From assembly GCA_025766275.1 (NCBI GenBank), contig JAFKAC010000087.1, positions 62,001-126,000 of the forward strand: a stretch of DNA of 64,000 bases, read 5' to 3'. Positions within the stretch are counted from its first letter, which is position 1; each line of letters opens with the position of its first letter. The translations under genes and the position numbers were made by a program. This document shows, piece by piece, positions 35,047 through 46,974 of the stretch. Source of the stretch: Lactarius indigo. Lineage: Eukaryota; Basidiomycota; Agaricomycetes; Russulales; Russulaceae. The notes under the pieces are model-generated. The model had not been told where the DNA came from. It saw nothing but the letters and a program-made list of their open reading frames with translations, and did no database searches.

Positions 35047-37129
35047 AAAAAGGAAGTTCATGTAATTACATTGTGACGTATCATAAAACGACTCCGTTAA
35101 TCGATTACTGTATATCCATTGTCCCCTTGACTTGCCTTTTTCATTTTCGCTGCATGGACTGCTGCAGCTTACCTCGGCCGCCCTGCTACTTGTCTCCTGC
35201 CACCTTGTCTCCGTCCTATTACATCATCGTTCTCTATCTTACCTTTGTCTGCTTGTTGTCTCTTGCCTCCTCATCTCCATCTCTTTACGTCATTGTTCTC
35301 TGTCCTCATTGCCGATCCCATCAAGACACTCTGGCACACGCACGAGGCTACTTGATAGCCTTACCTGGGCCCACACCCTTTCACCGCACCACCTATCCCC
35401 GCTCCGACCGCCTCTCCATCCTGCCAAGGATCGCCATTTGTATTATCTGACTTGGACGCGCATCGCATCATACTCATTACCGCCTACGGAGGTTAGCGCC
35501 GTGTGGCATAGTGCCCTGGTTCTTCGCTCGTGACTCGTACGTCCCTACCTTGTCGCCTCCATCGATGTAGACGTCTAACTTACCATCCTTCGTGTCTGCG
35601 CCAGTCATCCTATCTTCACTTCCTATGGGTTTGTCCAATGCCCCTTCTATTTGTCCCGTTCAATCCCTCTCGTCACTCCCATTTTCTCCAACTCGACATC
35701 GTAGATAGAGCGCCCGTCAGTTGATTGCATGTACCCTACGGGCTGTCTTGCCGCTCCAAAATACAGTGTCATTCCATCCAGTTCCATTGTGTGCGTAGTA
35801 ACAGACCCACACCCAAATGGTAGCAAAGTAGATCGAATCGCCATGGCCCTTCTTATCGTCTCCACCGGGCAGCTCGCGATCGATCTAGTCAAGTACCATT
35901 CTGACTGGCGGTGCACGTAAATATAGCAGTGACAATACAATATTATTAACAATTGCAGATATATCCCAATCCTGTTATCTCTAGCCCGGGCTTCTTGAGA
36001 ACTGGGGCTGCGTACGCGGAAACGTGAGCCCCCAAGTCAGTTTTGAGCCTGAAACGACGCCAGTGCTCGTTCTCCCCACGTGGGTCGACGCCAGCACTTG
36101 TTTTCCCAGTACACGTCGACGCCGGCGCTCGATTGCCACCTCGCATCATCATCGAATTACCCCACCATCCCTACTCCTAAACCGATTCCAAATGTGAGTC
36201 ATCCCTCATATTCTTGCAAACAAATGACTTACGCTATTCAAACTTGCTCGCAAGCTCTTGCGCTCACTCCTCAAGGCGGTGTGGAGGGGGTTGAAAAGGG
36301 CCATTGGGCCGCTTGTAACCAGGGTGAGCACCACCATTTGCACTTTCAAAACTGCTGACTTACCTTTTCCACAGATAATTGGGATGGGATGGCGTATCAG
36401 GATGGATCTGAAGGTCCATCTGAACGTCGCGAGTGGATCAGGCGACGTGGTCGATCGGTCATTTGGACTGATTCGATTCGAGTTCCCTCGATATCTTTGC
36501 CATCTTGCTGGTGGCACATCCAGACTCAAGCAGAGTAAGACACCACATGATAACCTGGCATAAGTACGCATATCAACAGCTATAGCACGATAATTCCTCT
36601 CTAAAAAAATTAAATTAAGTGCCAGTGGGGAACGACAGAGGGAGACCCGTTTACAAAAGTCATGACCGAGGCACCGCTTCGGAAGTGGCTGCATCTTCTA
36701 AAGTCTGGTCCTGCGTGTTGCTTCCACTTGCCGGTTGTCTGGGTTACGCTGACCCCATGTCTCTGCCAAAGGTACGGTCGACCCTTTTGTTCTACTATAC
36801 TAATCCTTGCACCTTAGTGCACGCTGACCACCTCAACCTCTCTGTTCCTTATCTCTCTGTATCTTTCACCACTCGTCTTGCCACCTCGTACCTTACGCCC
36901 TCAATTCCACGTCTCAATCGTCTCCTTGTCCTCTTCTGATTCGTTCTCTCCCGTACCACCCTCAACTCTACTTATCTGGTAGCTACTAGACTCCCTATAT
37001 TTAAACTACTGGTTTCTAGATGAATATACTCAGCACTCCTGTCGCCACTTTCCTCTCGTCTTTGCGTGTGGTCCCAATTCAAGTCAGGCCCTCGGCACGG
37101 GCACTCCTACCTCTGGTCACTGGTGTGAA
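35047..37129. other. No gene recognised
   Basis: It contains a Leu/Cys-rich open stretch at 35073-35533 caused by a roughly 70-bp imperfect tandem duplication, a short minus-strand frame at 35647-35952, and a plus-strand frame at 36258-36563 with a possible intron near 36323-36375. None carries a motif I can name. Confidence 0.3.
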
Positions 37130-37403
37130 GTGGCGCAAGCGGTTGTGCAGGCCTCCGCGCCGCGCAAGATTTCATAGGTGTGTCTGCAGCAGTCACGGAC
37201 GCGTCCATATCAAATCTCTAAGGCCGCGCGCGAGTGTGACGAGGTCGGGAGCGCAAACAATGGGCAACACGCTGTAACGGGTGGTCGGGTCGGAAACAGC
37301 TGTGCACGCTTTTGCGCCACGCGAAACTTCGCAAGGGTGGCCGCCTTGGTCAAGGACGCGTCGTGCTCAAGTCTCTAAGGCCGCGTGCGAGTGCGGCACG
37401 CTG
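37130..37403. repeat. 157-bp GC-rich tandem duplication
   Basis: TCTCTAAGGCCGCG recurs at 37215 and 37372 (157 bp apart), preceded in both copies by related GCGCCRCGCRA and GGACGCGTC blocks. It ends at the target site of solo LTR B. Confidence 0.65.
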
Positions 37404-38006
37404 TGTTGATAAGTGGCCCGCGCGCACTTAGCGGCTCTAAAGGACTTGCAGATATGGACTGCTTTAGATAAGATATATTGGACCTGTAGATTAGATTATA
37501 TGATCTGTACAATCTCGGACTTCTTAGCTTATCTATGACATCATGTACAATGACATCATGTAGAACACTCTGGACATTTCATTGTACTCTTCCCTTTGTT
37601 CTCTTTGCGGCGTTATCTTTATTGTGATGTCATTATGATATCACTTACTTCTAGACTCTCCTTGTACTTTCTGTCCTTGTTCTCAGAACGTCCACTCCTT
37701 TGTCCGTTTGTAGAACAATAACTGTCTTGTAGTACGTGACTAGTGTTACATCCCTTGTATAATGTCACTCCCAGAAAGTGTATAAGTAGAGTAGCATGTA
37801 CGCTCCTGGTCCACATCAGTTCTCACTGTTTGTGTGCCAGGTAAGCTCCCTTCCCTCCAATGTATAACATCAGTTCTCACTGTTTGTGTGCCAGACACTC
37901 TTGCCTCTCTTGCCTGACCCCCTGTTGCTGCTTCAAGCGCTCTCTGCATATCTCACCACAGTCTTCTTGCCACTGTGAGTATGCTCTCTATTTGTGCTGT
38001 TCATCA
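37404..38006 (+). repeat. Solo LTR B (603 bp)
   Basis: TGTTGATAAG...TGTTCATCA, with a perfect CGCTG duplication (37399-37403, 38007-38011). TATAAGTAGAG lies near 37781. The two 28-bp blocks ending GTGTGCCAG lie near 37815-37842 and 37866-37894. Same family as A and C. Confidence 0.95.
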
Positions 38007-38253
38007 CGCTGGGGAACGCAAAGGAGGATCTACGCTCTCTGAGGTCTGAAACGTGAGGAGAGAACTTCATTCTTTTTCTTTAGTTGTAAATCCATGGAAT
38101 GTAGTAAGGGGAAAGTCAACCCCCAACGATCAGGCGAATTCCCATCATGAGTTCCATAGGACAAGATATATCAGCAAACTATGGTATGAAGTAGAAAGAA
38201 ATACAGGCGTGAACACTTGCACGAATACGTAGATTCTGGGAAATAGAGATGGT

Positions 38254-39883
38254 TCATTCCAGAGAAATTTCATTTTCCCAGAGGCCATTGTCCAAACGTG
38301 ACTCTTCAACCACTGGCAGTCTGAAAATGATTGGCAAGACTAATTTGTCGCCAAACCAACTAGAGGCCCAATCGGTGTGCGGTACACTGAAGTACCAAAA
38401 CGATAAGCAGACGGCCACAATGACAATTGCTAATTCAATCCTCTACCAGGTACAAGTTAGCCACTGCGATCGAGCCCGCCATAAGCTATCATGCCTTACG
38501 TGTGTAGTTAGACTTTCCATCATTCGGTCCTTTGCTGCTTTTGGCTTCACTTCTGTCCTCTTCGGGCTACGTTGCTGAATCCAGTACCTTAATGTAGTTT
38601 CCGATCCCCTTTCGGACACACCAGTTACAATCTGACGATAATCTCCAGTACTTGAGTATGCCTGAAAGCCAAGGGTAGCATAGCCCTCTGGGCGACTATT
38701 CCAAACTGGACGAACCAAAGCTTGTATAATGTCACCCGCTGTTCAATGCTTCTCTTAGAATCGTAGGAAGCGTACGAGTTCAAGTTATTTGTCACTCACC
38801 GTCATGCTGAAGCAACTCCACAAGGGAGTGATCCTTCAAACTGGTAATTCGAGCGCAGCTGGTAGATGTGCCTGATAACACCGCAGTGCCATTGTGGACA
38901 AACATCAGGGGAAGAATAACGTTTTCTGAAATCGTATGAGTTGTAGTGTGCTGGAACGATGCGTCCATGAAGTGATTGGAGTCGAGAGAGTACCAGTCTA
39001 TGCCATTGTAGAGATTTGTTGTGGCAAGGACCTTCTCATTGGGAGACACTGCGGAACAACCTCTGACTTCTGTTAGAAACAAAAATGAGCGGGATAGCGG
39101 GACGTACATCTTGCAGGATCGAGGCCGGATGCACCAATTAATTTCTAGAGTCTTCAAATTCCACGCTCTAAGTTGAGAGTATGATGGCGCCAACGATCAA
39201 TAAGATAAATGGAGCTCAGTGCAGTGGGGCACTCACACTATACCATGGTCTAAATATGTCACTAAAAGGGCATCATCGTCGACTCCTAGAAAGTGGAGGG
39301 ATCGTGCCATTGGTTCCGGCAACTCTCCTTCCAGTTCTGGGAATTTAGGTGGGTCGGGAAGTCGGGCGATGACCTCCCAGGTAGCTATCAATCGCTTCCA
39401 GAACTGCAAGATAGAAGAGAAAACGACGAACCGATAGTTCCCTGCTTGATTAGCTGTACAACGCTGCCTGAACTCACAGCCAGTAATGAACCACTTTGCA
39501 AAATGCAGTGGACCGGGCCAGGAACATTGTTGATGGTATGATAATACTCGTTTTCCTGTGAAAGAGATCTAGTATATAGAACTGAAAGTACAGCGATAAG
39601 AAGCACTTACACGTCCAGAATCGCTGAGGCATATTGTGTGCACATCGCTGCTCGTGTCACCAGCCATCAGAGTGTACCCAAAGCGAGATCGCCAAAGCAG
39701 CGCTGCTACAGGCACTTTAACCTGGAACCGACGAAGCTCCCGGCCACTGCCATGACCCTTGAAGACAACAACAAGGCCGTCATCGGCCCCACTCGCAAAC
39801 AAGGCCCCGTCATGCGAAAAAGCCAGTGCGTTGACGGAATCTCTGTGCTTGACGAGGGTCCTCTTCAATAGGTATTGACCCAT
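38254..39883 (-). CDS. WD40 repeat protein with C-terminal membrane anchor, 7 exons, intact
   Basis: Predicted exons (minus strand): 39883-39611, 39555-39432, 39384-39237, 39167-39108, 39062-38800, 38738-38500, 38442-38254. All phases agree and sum to 432 codons (431 residues plus TGA). The N-terminus has a clear WD40 unit (HRDSVNALAFSHDGALFASGADDGLVVVF), and further blade-like segments follow (GCSAVSPNEKVLATTNLYNG). The last exon encodes a hydrophobic segment (LAIVIVAVCLSFWYFSV), suggesting a tail-anchored or single-pass membrane protein. It resembles a family of WD40/YVTN-like proteins expanded in mushrooms (recalled). The ligand is unknown. No TGA lesions are present, unlike its neighbours, so it may be expressed. 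Confidence 0.85.
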
Positions 39884-40014
39884 CACGGATCTAGAGGGGG
39901 CCTGGCAAGCGGGTGTCAGAGTCGCCTTATTACCTGCCGAACCTCGCGGCTGGGATGATGAACCTCATTGTATCGCTTGATTCGGACGCACTAGGGCCTA
40001 GTCGAAGATTTCCC

Positions 40015-40690
40015 GTCAATGTCGTATGGTGCCATTGTCACGATTTCCCAAAAAAGAAATTTGATCCATGTGCATCGGCGATCAGATACAGTAGCGCAAA
40101 TAACGTTTGTGCTACTATAGTGTATGCCGGAGATCCTGGTCAAGACGCGCCACATATTGTAGCCATAATTCCGGGACCGAACAATGCTGTAACAGTCACC
40201 GCATATGTTGCCACTCGGACCTGGCGCATATATCACAATCAGTTTGTATTGTTTTGGATGCAGTCAAACCGTTGATCGATGAGGCGTTGAACGACTAGAA
40301 AATGATTTCACTCGACTCATTCGCTCAAAAACGACAATCATTTGCAGATGGTCTTCAGGTCTAGACTCGGAGAATGGCTATATGCAGCGACCCAAAACGA
40401 CTGTATTAAGATGACACATGTTCTATGCCATTGTTATGTACAGGCATGATCTCATCAAACCCCATCATGACACCACAAATTAGGCGGCCGAAAACAAGAG
40501 CAGTGCCGACAAGGGTACAAAAGAGCAGTGCCAACAAGAGTACGAAAGTCGAGATTGATGGAACAAAGACAGAGGGAGATGGTGGCAGTTGGCAGTTGGC
40601 AGAACATGTAGCGTGCATTTCTTTCTGAATGGCATTACCAAGTCAGTGAATCACATTTCATTGGAGGGTAAATAATGTACCTGCAAGTTG
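40015..40690 (+). repeat. Segmental duplicate, copy 1 (copy 2 at 54445-55330)
   Basis: Shared blocks in the same order and orientation include TATGTACAGG, GACCCAAAACGACTG, AGACTCGGAGAATGG, TTAGGCGGCCGAA and ACATTTCATTGGAGG. Copy 2 is longer because of extra sequence within it. Neither the borders nor a coding role is clear. Confidence 0.7.
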
Positions 40691-40855
40691 CTGGACACGC
40701 GGCGGCGCAGGGACCAGCACATGCCAAGAAACAATGACTGGGTGAACAAAATGAATCGCCCGATGTTCACGCTCAAACGATGGGAACTGACAACGACATT
40801 TCTTCAAACATCGATCAGCATTGCGGGTGTGTTTGGTCTTGTGTGCGATCCACAT
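40406..40855 (-). CDS. Possible small two-exon gene, hypothetical
   Basis: Not recognised. An upstream open segment from ATG 40855 (HFVHPVIVSWHVLVPAPPRVQQLA) leads to a donor CAG/GTACAT near 40681 and an acceptor near 40626. Downstream, one frame encodes a hydrophobic stretch (FVLLLALLFCTLVGTALVF) to a TGA near 40406, but that frame is not the one given by simple splicing. Copy 2 of this segment at 55 kb does not clearly preserve either frame. Non-coding duplicated DNA is equally likely. Confidence 0.2.
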
Positions 40856-41080
40856 CTGCCAAGGTACTCCATTTCGTAGTCAAATAGTATTCATCTGGCG
40901 GTCATGTCTGGGGAGGTCACACTCTACGACTACCGACACACCTTGTCTAACCCCACTGACGGTTGGGTGGGTTCCGTGGGCGGCAGGCCGCTGGTTGGTA
41001 GAGTCGGTTCCTGTGGGAACCTGGAGTATTGCTTGCAGCGACGTTGGTGACAGGAACTGGCCACTGGATCTTGATCATGG

Positions 41081-42718
41081 GCCCACGCGGTGGGGGCGAC
41101 ATTGCGACATTGCGATACGAAGGAGTGGTGGGAAGTGGCGGGATACAATTTTGAGAAGTAAGGATGAATAGGTTGACCAAAAAATCTCAGAATGTTTTGA
41201 ATACGCACCCCACCAACGCCAACTCAGCAATTCTTGAGACACTCGAGAATTTTTTTTGAGATACACATTGCCAGTGAATCCGCTCGTCTTCGGTGTTCTG
41301 GTGTTTGTGCACATCAGCCTTGCTTCCTGACATATCTTGATGGTGGCTGCCATGAGCTTGAGGGTAGTGGCAACGCTGCCAACCTCCTGCCAACGAGTAA
41401 ACGAGGACGACAGGCTGATACCACCCACCATGAACTGGTCATGCCCCCAACCTTGGTACGTGTTGTCCAACTTGTCCTCGTCAATGTCCGGTGAACATGG
41501 GTCCACAAATTGGACGTGATCGAGGAGTGTCGTTACTTGCTCGGATGGTTCACCTTGCTTGAACGATGACTGCGCATTCATGGAACAAAGGAGCTGGGGG
41601 GTGTTGGTTGGGGAAGGGGATTCAGATGTGAGGATCACTGTGAAGGATGCAGTCAGTGGAAGTGTGCACAAAGGGGGGCATTTCGACTTACCAACGAGAT
41701 CGTCGGTTGGGAATTCGACTTCAGATCAGTATACTGTATGTGAGCAGGTGATACTCAGATGCACCCGATAATAGATCGGCGTGAAGAAGACGAAGACTTG
41801 GTGGCGCAGGTTCCCCATAGACCATCTCAGTGCAGCTAAGAAAGGGTGGTTTTGTATGCTGCAGGTCTTTGGTTCTCTGTGCATGAGTACTACTCGTCAG
41901 CAGGTTTGTACATTGTTCAGTAGAGCACTTATGGTTTAAGAGCCCTCTAGGCGTGGGGGAAGGCGAGGGTGGCGATGAGTAAGTAATCAGCGGTGACTCG
42001 CTTGACTGGCTTTCGTCAATGGTACTCAGCCGGCTTGGTTCCTGAGAAGTGTACGCAGAGGCCGTGGGTTGCAAGAAAGATGTGCCAAAGGGATAGACTG
42101 AGCGATCAAAGGGGATGCTCGTATCATCCGTTTCCGGTGGTCCTCGGATCGAGACCAAGGGGTTGGAGGGGACCTGGGGGCTTACAGGACGGCGTGATGA
42201 AATGGTGCTTGGTGTAGACTCAGTAACTGACGATAATAACGTCGTTGTCTCTGAACGGACCGGGAAATGAGGGGGTGTCGCGACGGGCACAGAGACCAGT
42301 ACCTGGGTCTCCTCCACAGCGGGTTGAGGATGGAAGACTTCTATGATCTCCTCGGCAGGTTGAGGTGGAGTGACCCAGACGGCCGGTGGGGGAGAAATTG
42401 GGACTGGCTCCTCAACAGGCTCGAGGTCAACGGGCTGTGTGATGGTTGCATGGGTTCCGCAAATGGCCCCTACGAAGTAGAGTGAGCCTCATCCAACACC
42501 GCTTAGTGAGAACCTACCGGTCTCAGGAGTGTTGTCAGAGATGGTGCTCGAAGGGAATGGTCGGAGGAACGGTCGGTAATAGTGGTGTGGCCAACGCTAT
42601 CAATGGCCATTTTAAAAAATTGCATCCACCTGACACCACTAAGCTCGACATCACAAATTGCGTACATATTTTTCTCGCAGACATTCTCGATGAAATGAAG
42701 TTTGTTGAGCCCCGTCAA
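41081..42718 (-). pseudogene. Paralogue of the 33.8-35.0 kb gene, probably truncated
   Basis: An open minus-strand exon (42718-42528, MYAICDVELSGVRWMQFF) joins through a 48-bp GT-AG intron ending TTCGTAG (about 42479) to a long Pro/Ser/Thr-rich frame running to about 41721. An exon then holds SPDIDEDKLDNTYQGWGH and the conserved GGISLSSSFTRWQEVGSV...AATIKICQEARLMC block (41300-41480). After GFTGNVYLKK near 41260 the similarity ends and the rest of the family body is missing. The Pro-rich region is probably disordered. Function unknown. Confidence 0.5.
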
Positions 42719-43512
42719 TACTAATAAAATTGCGCCTGTCTAGTGTCGATGCAATTTGCCTGAAAACTACAGAACACCTCCACTTTTACCACACTTCCAA
42801 CCTCACTGTAAACACAAGCAAGTTTTTCGTCGACGAAGTCGACACCTAGTGGAACATGAGGAACAAAGCAAGTTAGCGTCCATGTACAAGGGAAAAGGTA
42901 AATTCCAATATGCCTCATGAAAAAAAATCTCTTTACAGTAACTATATTGCGGTAAAGAAGGTTCCCACCGGATGGAATGAACAAGGACACTGCAGGGAAA
43001 ACGATGAAACAAAAGGGAGGCCATGCTGTTCGCCACAAGGCTCTGGAAGGCTTGCGGAGCCGTGGGCAACCGACCTGGCAAGTCATGTGGTGTCGACGAT
43101 TGCTGGATGCCATATTTAGCACCCATGCCAAAGTCGTGGCTAGGATAGTCGATTCAGCCCGGCCATGATTTTCTACACTTTCTGTCTTTTCCACCTTTGT
43201 TTGTTGTCTTCGTTACCATCACAGTACTACTACCCACTAGTGACGCCTGCATATAATACATTGAGGATACGCTGTCTGACAATGCACGGAGGTTATGCCG
43301 CTCAGTTGTCAGGGTTATCCACCCAGGCTCAACCACGTCAAGACCACCCTCTAGGCATCAACATAAATACACAGGTGCGTTGTTGACATGACATATAAGC
43401 GGATGCTCTACTGTCGTAGAACTGATATTTTTCAGTCGTCATCGATATATGCGTTTGGGACACGCCTCCTACGCTGGGGTGTTCCTGACCTGGGGCCGCC
43501 GTGTGCCGAGCT
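42719..43512. other. No gene recognised
   Basis: The minus-strand open frame at 42721-43194 has no motif. A GTCGAC-GAA-GTCGACACCTAGT block near 42828-42850 recurs with one change near 46732-46756. Its meaning is unknown. Confidence 0.3.
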
Positions 43513-44116
43513 TTTTGATAAGTGACCCTTGCGCACTTAGCGGCTCTAACGGACTGGACTTACAGATACGGACTGCTGTAGATTAATTAGGACCGCTTTA
43601 GATTAGATTTGATTTGATCTGTACAATCTAGGACTTCTATGACATCACTGTACAATGACATCATATGGACTACTCCGGACTGTTCATTGTACTCCTTCCT
43701 TTGTTCTCTTTCTAGCGTTATCTTTATTGTGATGTCACTATGATATCATCTTAGTCTGGACCCTCTTTGTTTTGCGCCCCTTGTTCTCCATTAGCACACT
43801 CCTTTGTCCCACATGTAGAACAACGTCCCTTGTATTGTGTGACCCTATGTTACTTCTCTTGTAGTAGTGTCACTCCTCTGTATAGTATAAGTAGTAGGCT
43901 TGTACGCTCCTGGTCCACATCAGTTCCTCACTGCTCTGTGTGCCAGGTATGTCTTATTCCCTCAATTGCATCATCAGTTCCTCACTGCTCTGTGTGCCAG
44001 ACATCCTCTCTGCTTCACTACAAGACTCACCCTCTGCTGCTTACCAGTTGCACCCTATATCTCACCACAGACCTTTTGCCCTCTGTGAGTATAGGTTCTT
44101 CTTGTGCTGTTCATCA
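43513..44116 (+). repeat. Solo LTR C (604 bp)
   Basis: Perfect GAGCT duplication (43508-43512, 44117-44121). The first bases are TTTTGATAAG, a one-base change from the TGTTGATAAG of A and B. It ends TGTTCATCA. TATAAGTAG lies near 43887, and the duplicated CATCAGTTCCTCACTG block follows. Confidence 0.95.
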
Positions 44117-44154
44117 GAGCTCCCCGTTTCCCCTGACCACAGTCTCCCGTGCGC

Positions 44155-44293
44155 AATGCTGCTGGCAGATGTCGACATTGTGGTTGCAGGTGCCATCGCA
44201 CAGACGATCTCCTATCCATTCGAGGTCATACGCCAGCACGTGCAAGTAGTTGGGCCAATGGAACCCTGGCAGAGATGTGCCGCAAAGTTCTGA
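44155..44293 (+). pseudogene. Mitochondrial carrier gene fragment
   Basis: 45 codons (MLLADVDIVVAGAIAQTISYPFEVIRQHVQV) match the start of the third repeat of mitochondrial carriers, including the P-x-(D/E)-x-x-R signature (PFEVIR). Carriers exchange metabolites across the inner mitochondrial membrane and have about 300 residues. Only this fragment is present, and a TGA follows at once. The LTR C insertion lies directly upstream. No other carrier repeat was found nearby. Confidence 0.6.
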
Positions 44294-46974
44294 AGGGACA
44301 ATAACGACACTGCAAACTTGCAGCACAAAGACGATAGTCAATCCAACACCCGTCAACTGAAGGTGAATACTTCAATATTTGAGTCATGCCGCGTCTTATC
44401 ATTATCGGATCAGCTTCACACAGCATAATCACGTAGGTCTTTTTACTCTGCTTGACAAGTCGCCTTAAGTGGACAATTATATTGTTGTTCGCACATTCGA
44501 CATAGCATCGCTACGTGGCGTCGTGGACTATGGTGGTACAAGGATTGGTCTCTTTCTTTATATATACTTATGCCAGGTCCTGGCATTGATATGTGTGTAT
44601 TTTTATGGAATGAAATTGAATCATATCGTTTTTTATATATCCTAAAGCGGGATTGGACATCGGAAATGCATCGATTCCTAGAACTCTCATAGAACATGTC
44701 ATTGCCAATCGAAGTAATCCGAAATTTAATCAACGTCATCACCTTGCTTGCCAAGGTCATATGGCAGGTCGATATTCTGGGTGAATCGTAAACAAAGCCA
44801 AAGTGAATCTTGTTACATAACCTTTGACCCATTTTCGGTGAATTCTGCCACCCCACACAGGGAGGAAGTCTGTTATATAATCACTTTCTTCATTCGCTGT
44901 ATGATTCCACAGATACTCTGGCTTCCGCTCCCTCAGTTGGGCAACCTCCATCAAGAAAACTGTGTTCTGCGTTTCAACGGTGCTAGGGGATATGGTAGGG
45001 GATTGACTTTAGTCATCATTCTTGGTACATTACGCTGTCTTGGTGACAAGATTGGTCTTGACTCTTGAGACCGTAGATGAACGAAGAGGGTGCGTTGAGT
45101 GCTTCCAGCACATGCCCATGCTCACCACCACATACACACAGGGCCGCTGTAGTGATGAGCTGGGCTGGGCTCAAAGCCCGGGTTGCCTAGCCATCAAAGT
45201 GGCCTCAAAGCCCTCGCCCGTGACTTGCCTGCCTTTCTCGCACCTTACGTCACTGTCCAGCGCGCTCAACCATGCTTATCATCTTCCATCATCTTTATAT
45301 CCCTGGCTCATCAGAGTCGCTTGTCAAACGCATCGGCTGTGCCATTGCCTCCTTTGCCGCCACTATCCCTTTCAACACTTGTCATGAAGATGCAGACGGG
45401 CTCCAGCCCAGTAATCAAGATATGTATATTTTTTGGGTTTCATTTTGTTTCTTACTGAGTCTCGGACGACCTCTATCTCCCCAGCACTTGCAAGAAGTGC
45501 CCCCCACGCCGCACCCCTCAAATCCCCACCGTCACCGCCTCGCCTGCACACAAACTCGCCGCTACCTCTACCCTTCGCCACCGGGAGTCCACCGTCACCG
45601 CCACCCCGTCACAGCACCATCACAACACGGCGTGCAAGCCCCTCTTCAAACCCCCACAACACCGACAGTGCGCAAACCCCCCTGCGATATCAACTCAACA
45701 TGGCACACAAGTCCCGCCATGACACAAGCCACAAACGACGGAGGCCACTGGCGACGGCAGCAATATGGTGACAACAACAATGTGGCAATGACCACGACCG
45801 TGATGGAACACCTCGCACCTCTACACCGCCACCTCATCCGGCACCTGTGACGTCATCCTGCTCGACGGTACAAGTATTGGCAACAGTGTCTCTGTTTCTG
45901 GTGCCGTTCCCACGAACACGATGTCATCGCCGGTAGGTCCTTTTCCTGTCCTCGCCCCCTTCGGCGTCAGCCACCGCATCTTCATTGCTCATCTTATTGA
46001 CAGCTCCTCCGCAGATGGCACCTCTTACCACCTCAGGCACTTCCGCTACCAGGACATCTAAAGGTTCAAGCTCATGTTCATCAGATGCCACCTTGGCCAT
46101 CCGTCTTGCAGGCAGTGGCGCTCCTGTTGGTTTCGTCACCATCGTAATGGGCGCTGATGGCCCCATTAAAGTTTACAGTCCTTCGAGGTTCAGAATCAGC
46201 ATCCTCTCAAAGTCCATCTTTTACCGCATCTTCAACCTCGTTTCGTCTTGCTGGTGGGCATCTTGGTGCTATCGCTACTTGCTTGGAGCACGCCATCGCT
46301 CACTGGGCATGCGCAAACTGGGCAGACTCGTCTTCCTCACTAAATTCAGAAACATCATCAGACTCCGAGCGACCATGTCCACGACCATGGCAACCCAAGA
46401 CAACAACACAGGCGGCGTTACGACAACTACGCGCCGACGACTGTAGCAACGGGAGGAGACGGAACGTCATTCCCTTTACTCACTACAGCGTATACTTATG
46501 TTGAAAAAGGAATATATTTTGTTGCTCCATTTCTCACATTTCCTTTTTTTTCACCTTTGGCTGTCGTCTTGCACAGTAACGGCGCTTTCCCACGACCAAG
46601 CCCGGGCCCCCTCTACACGGCCAGGCTGATGTTTTGAGCAAGCCCAAAAGGCCCAGTGACGCAGAGACGTGTTGAAAAACCCTACCAAAATAGATACAGT
46701 TTCCATGCAACGGCTCCCACCAAGCAAGGTCATAGTCGACAAAGTCGACACCTAGTATACTATATGGCGGGAAAAGTCGTGACTGGATAGAGATCAAGCA
46801 AATGCAATCAACTGGAAACAATGGACTTCCCACAGGTACTCATACAGTATGTGAAACAACTTGGCTTGTGTCAGCACTCAAATCGTTCAAGCTCAAGTGT
46901 CAAGACTCAATAGTCTGTAAGTAAGAGTGATTGAAATTAGAAATATTTAGCATCTCAACTGTTTAGTTTGAGAC
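44294..46974. other. No gene recognised
   Basis: Open frames at 45022-45850 and 45985-46504 (plus) are Pro/Ser/Thr-rich and overlap in several frames, a sign of base composition rather than coding. The GTCGAC-containing block near 46732-46756 echoes 42.83 kb. Confidence 0.3.

Noticed and set aside
45022..46504. Plus-strand Pro/Ser/Thr-rich ORFs as genes
   Set aside because: Several frames are open at once and no motif or consistent splicing was found.
42828..46756. GTCGAC-GAA-GTCGACACCTAGT pair as a regulatory or recombination site
   Set aside because: Only two copies, with unrelated surroundings; could be chance or a shared repeat remnant.
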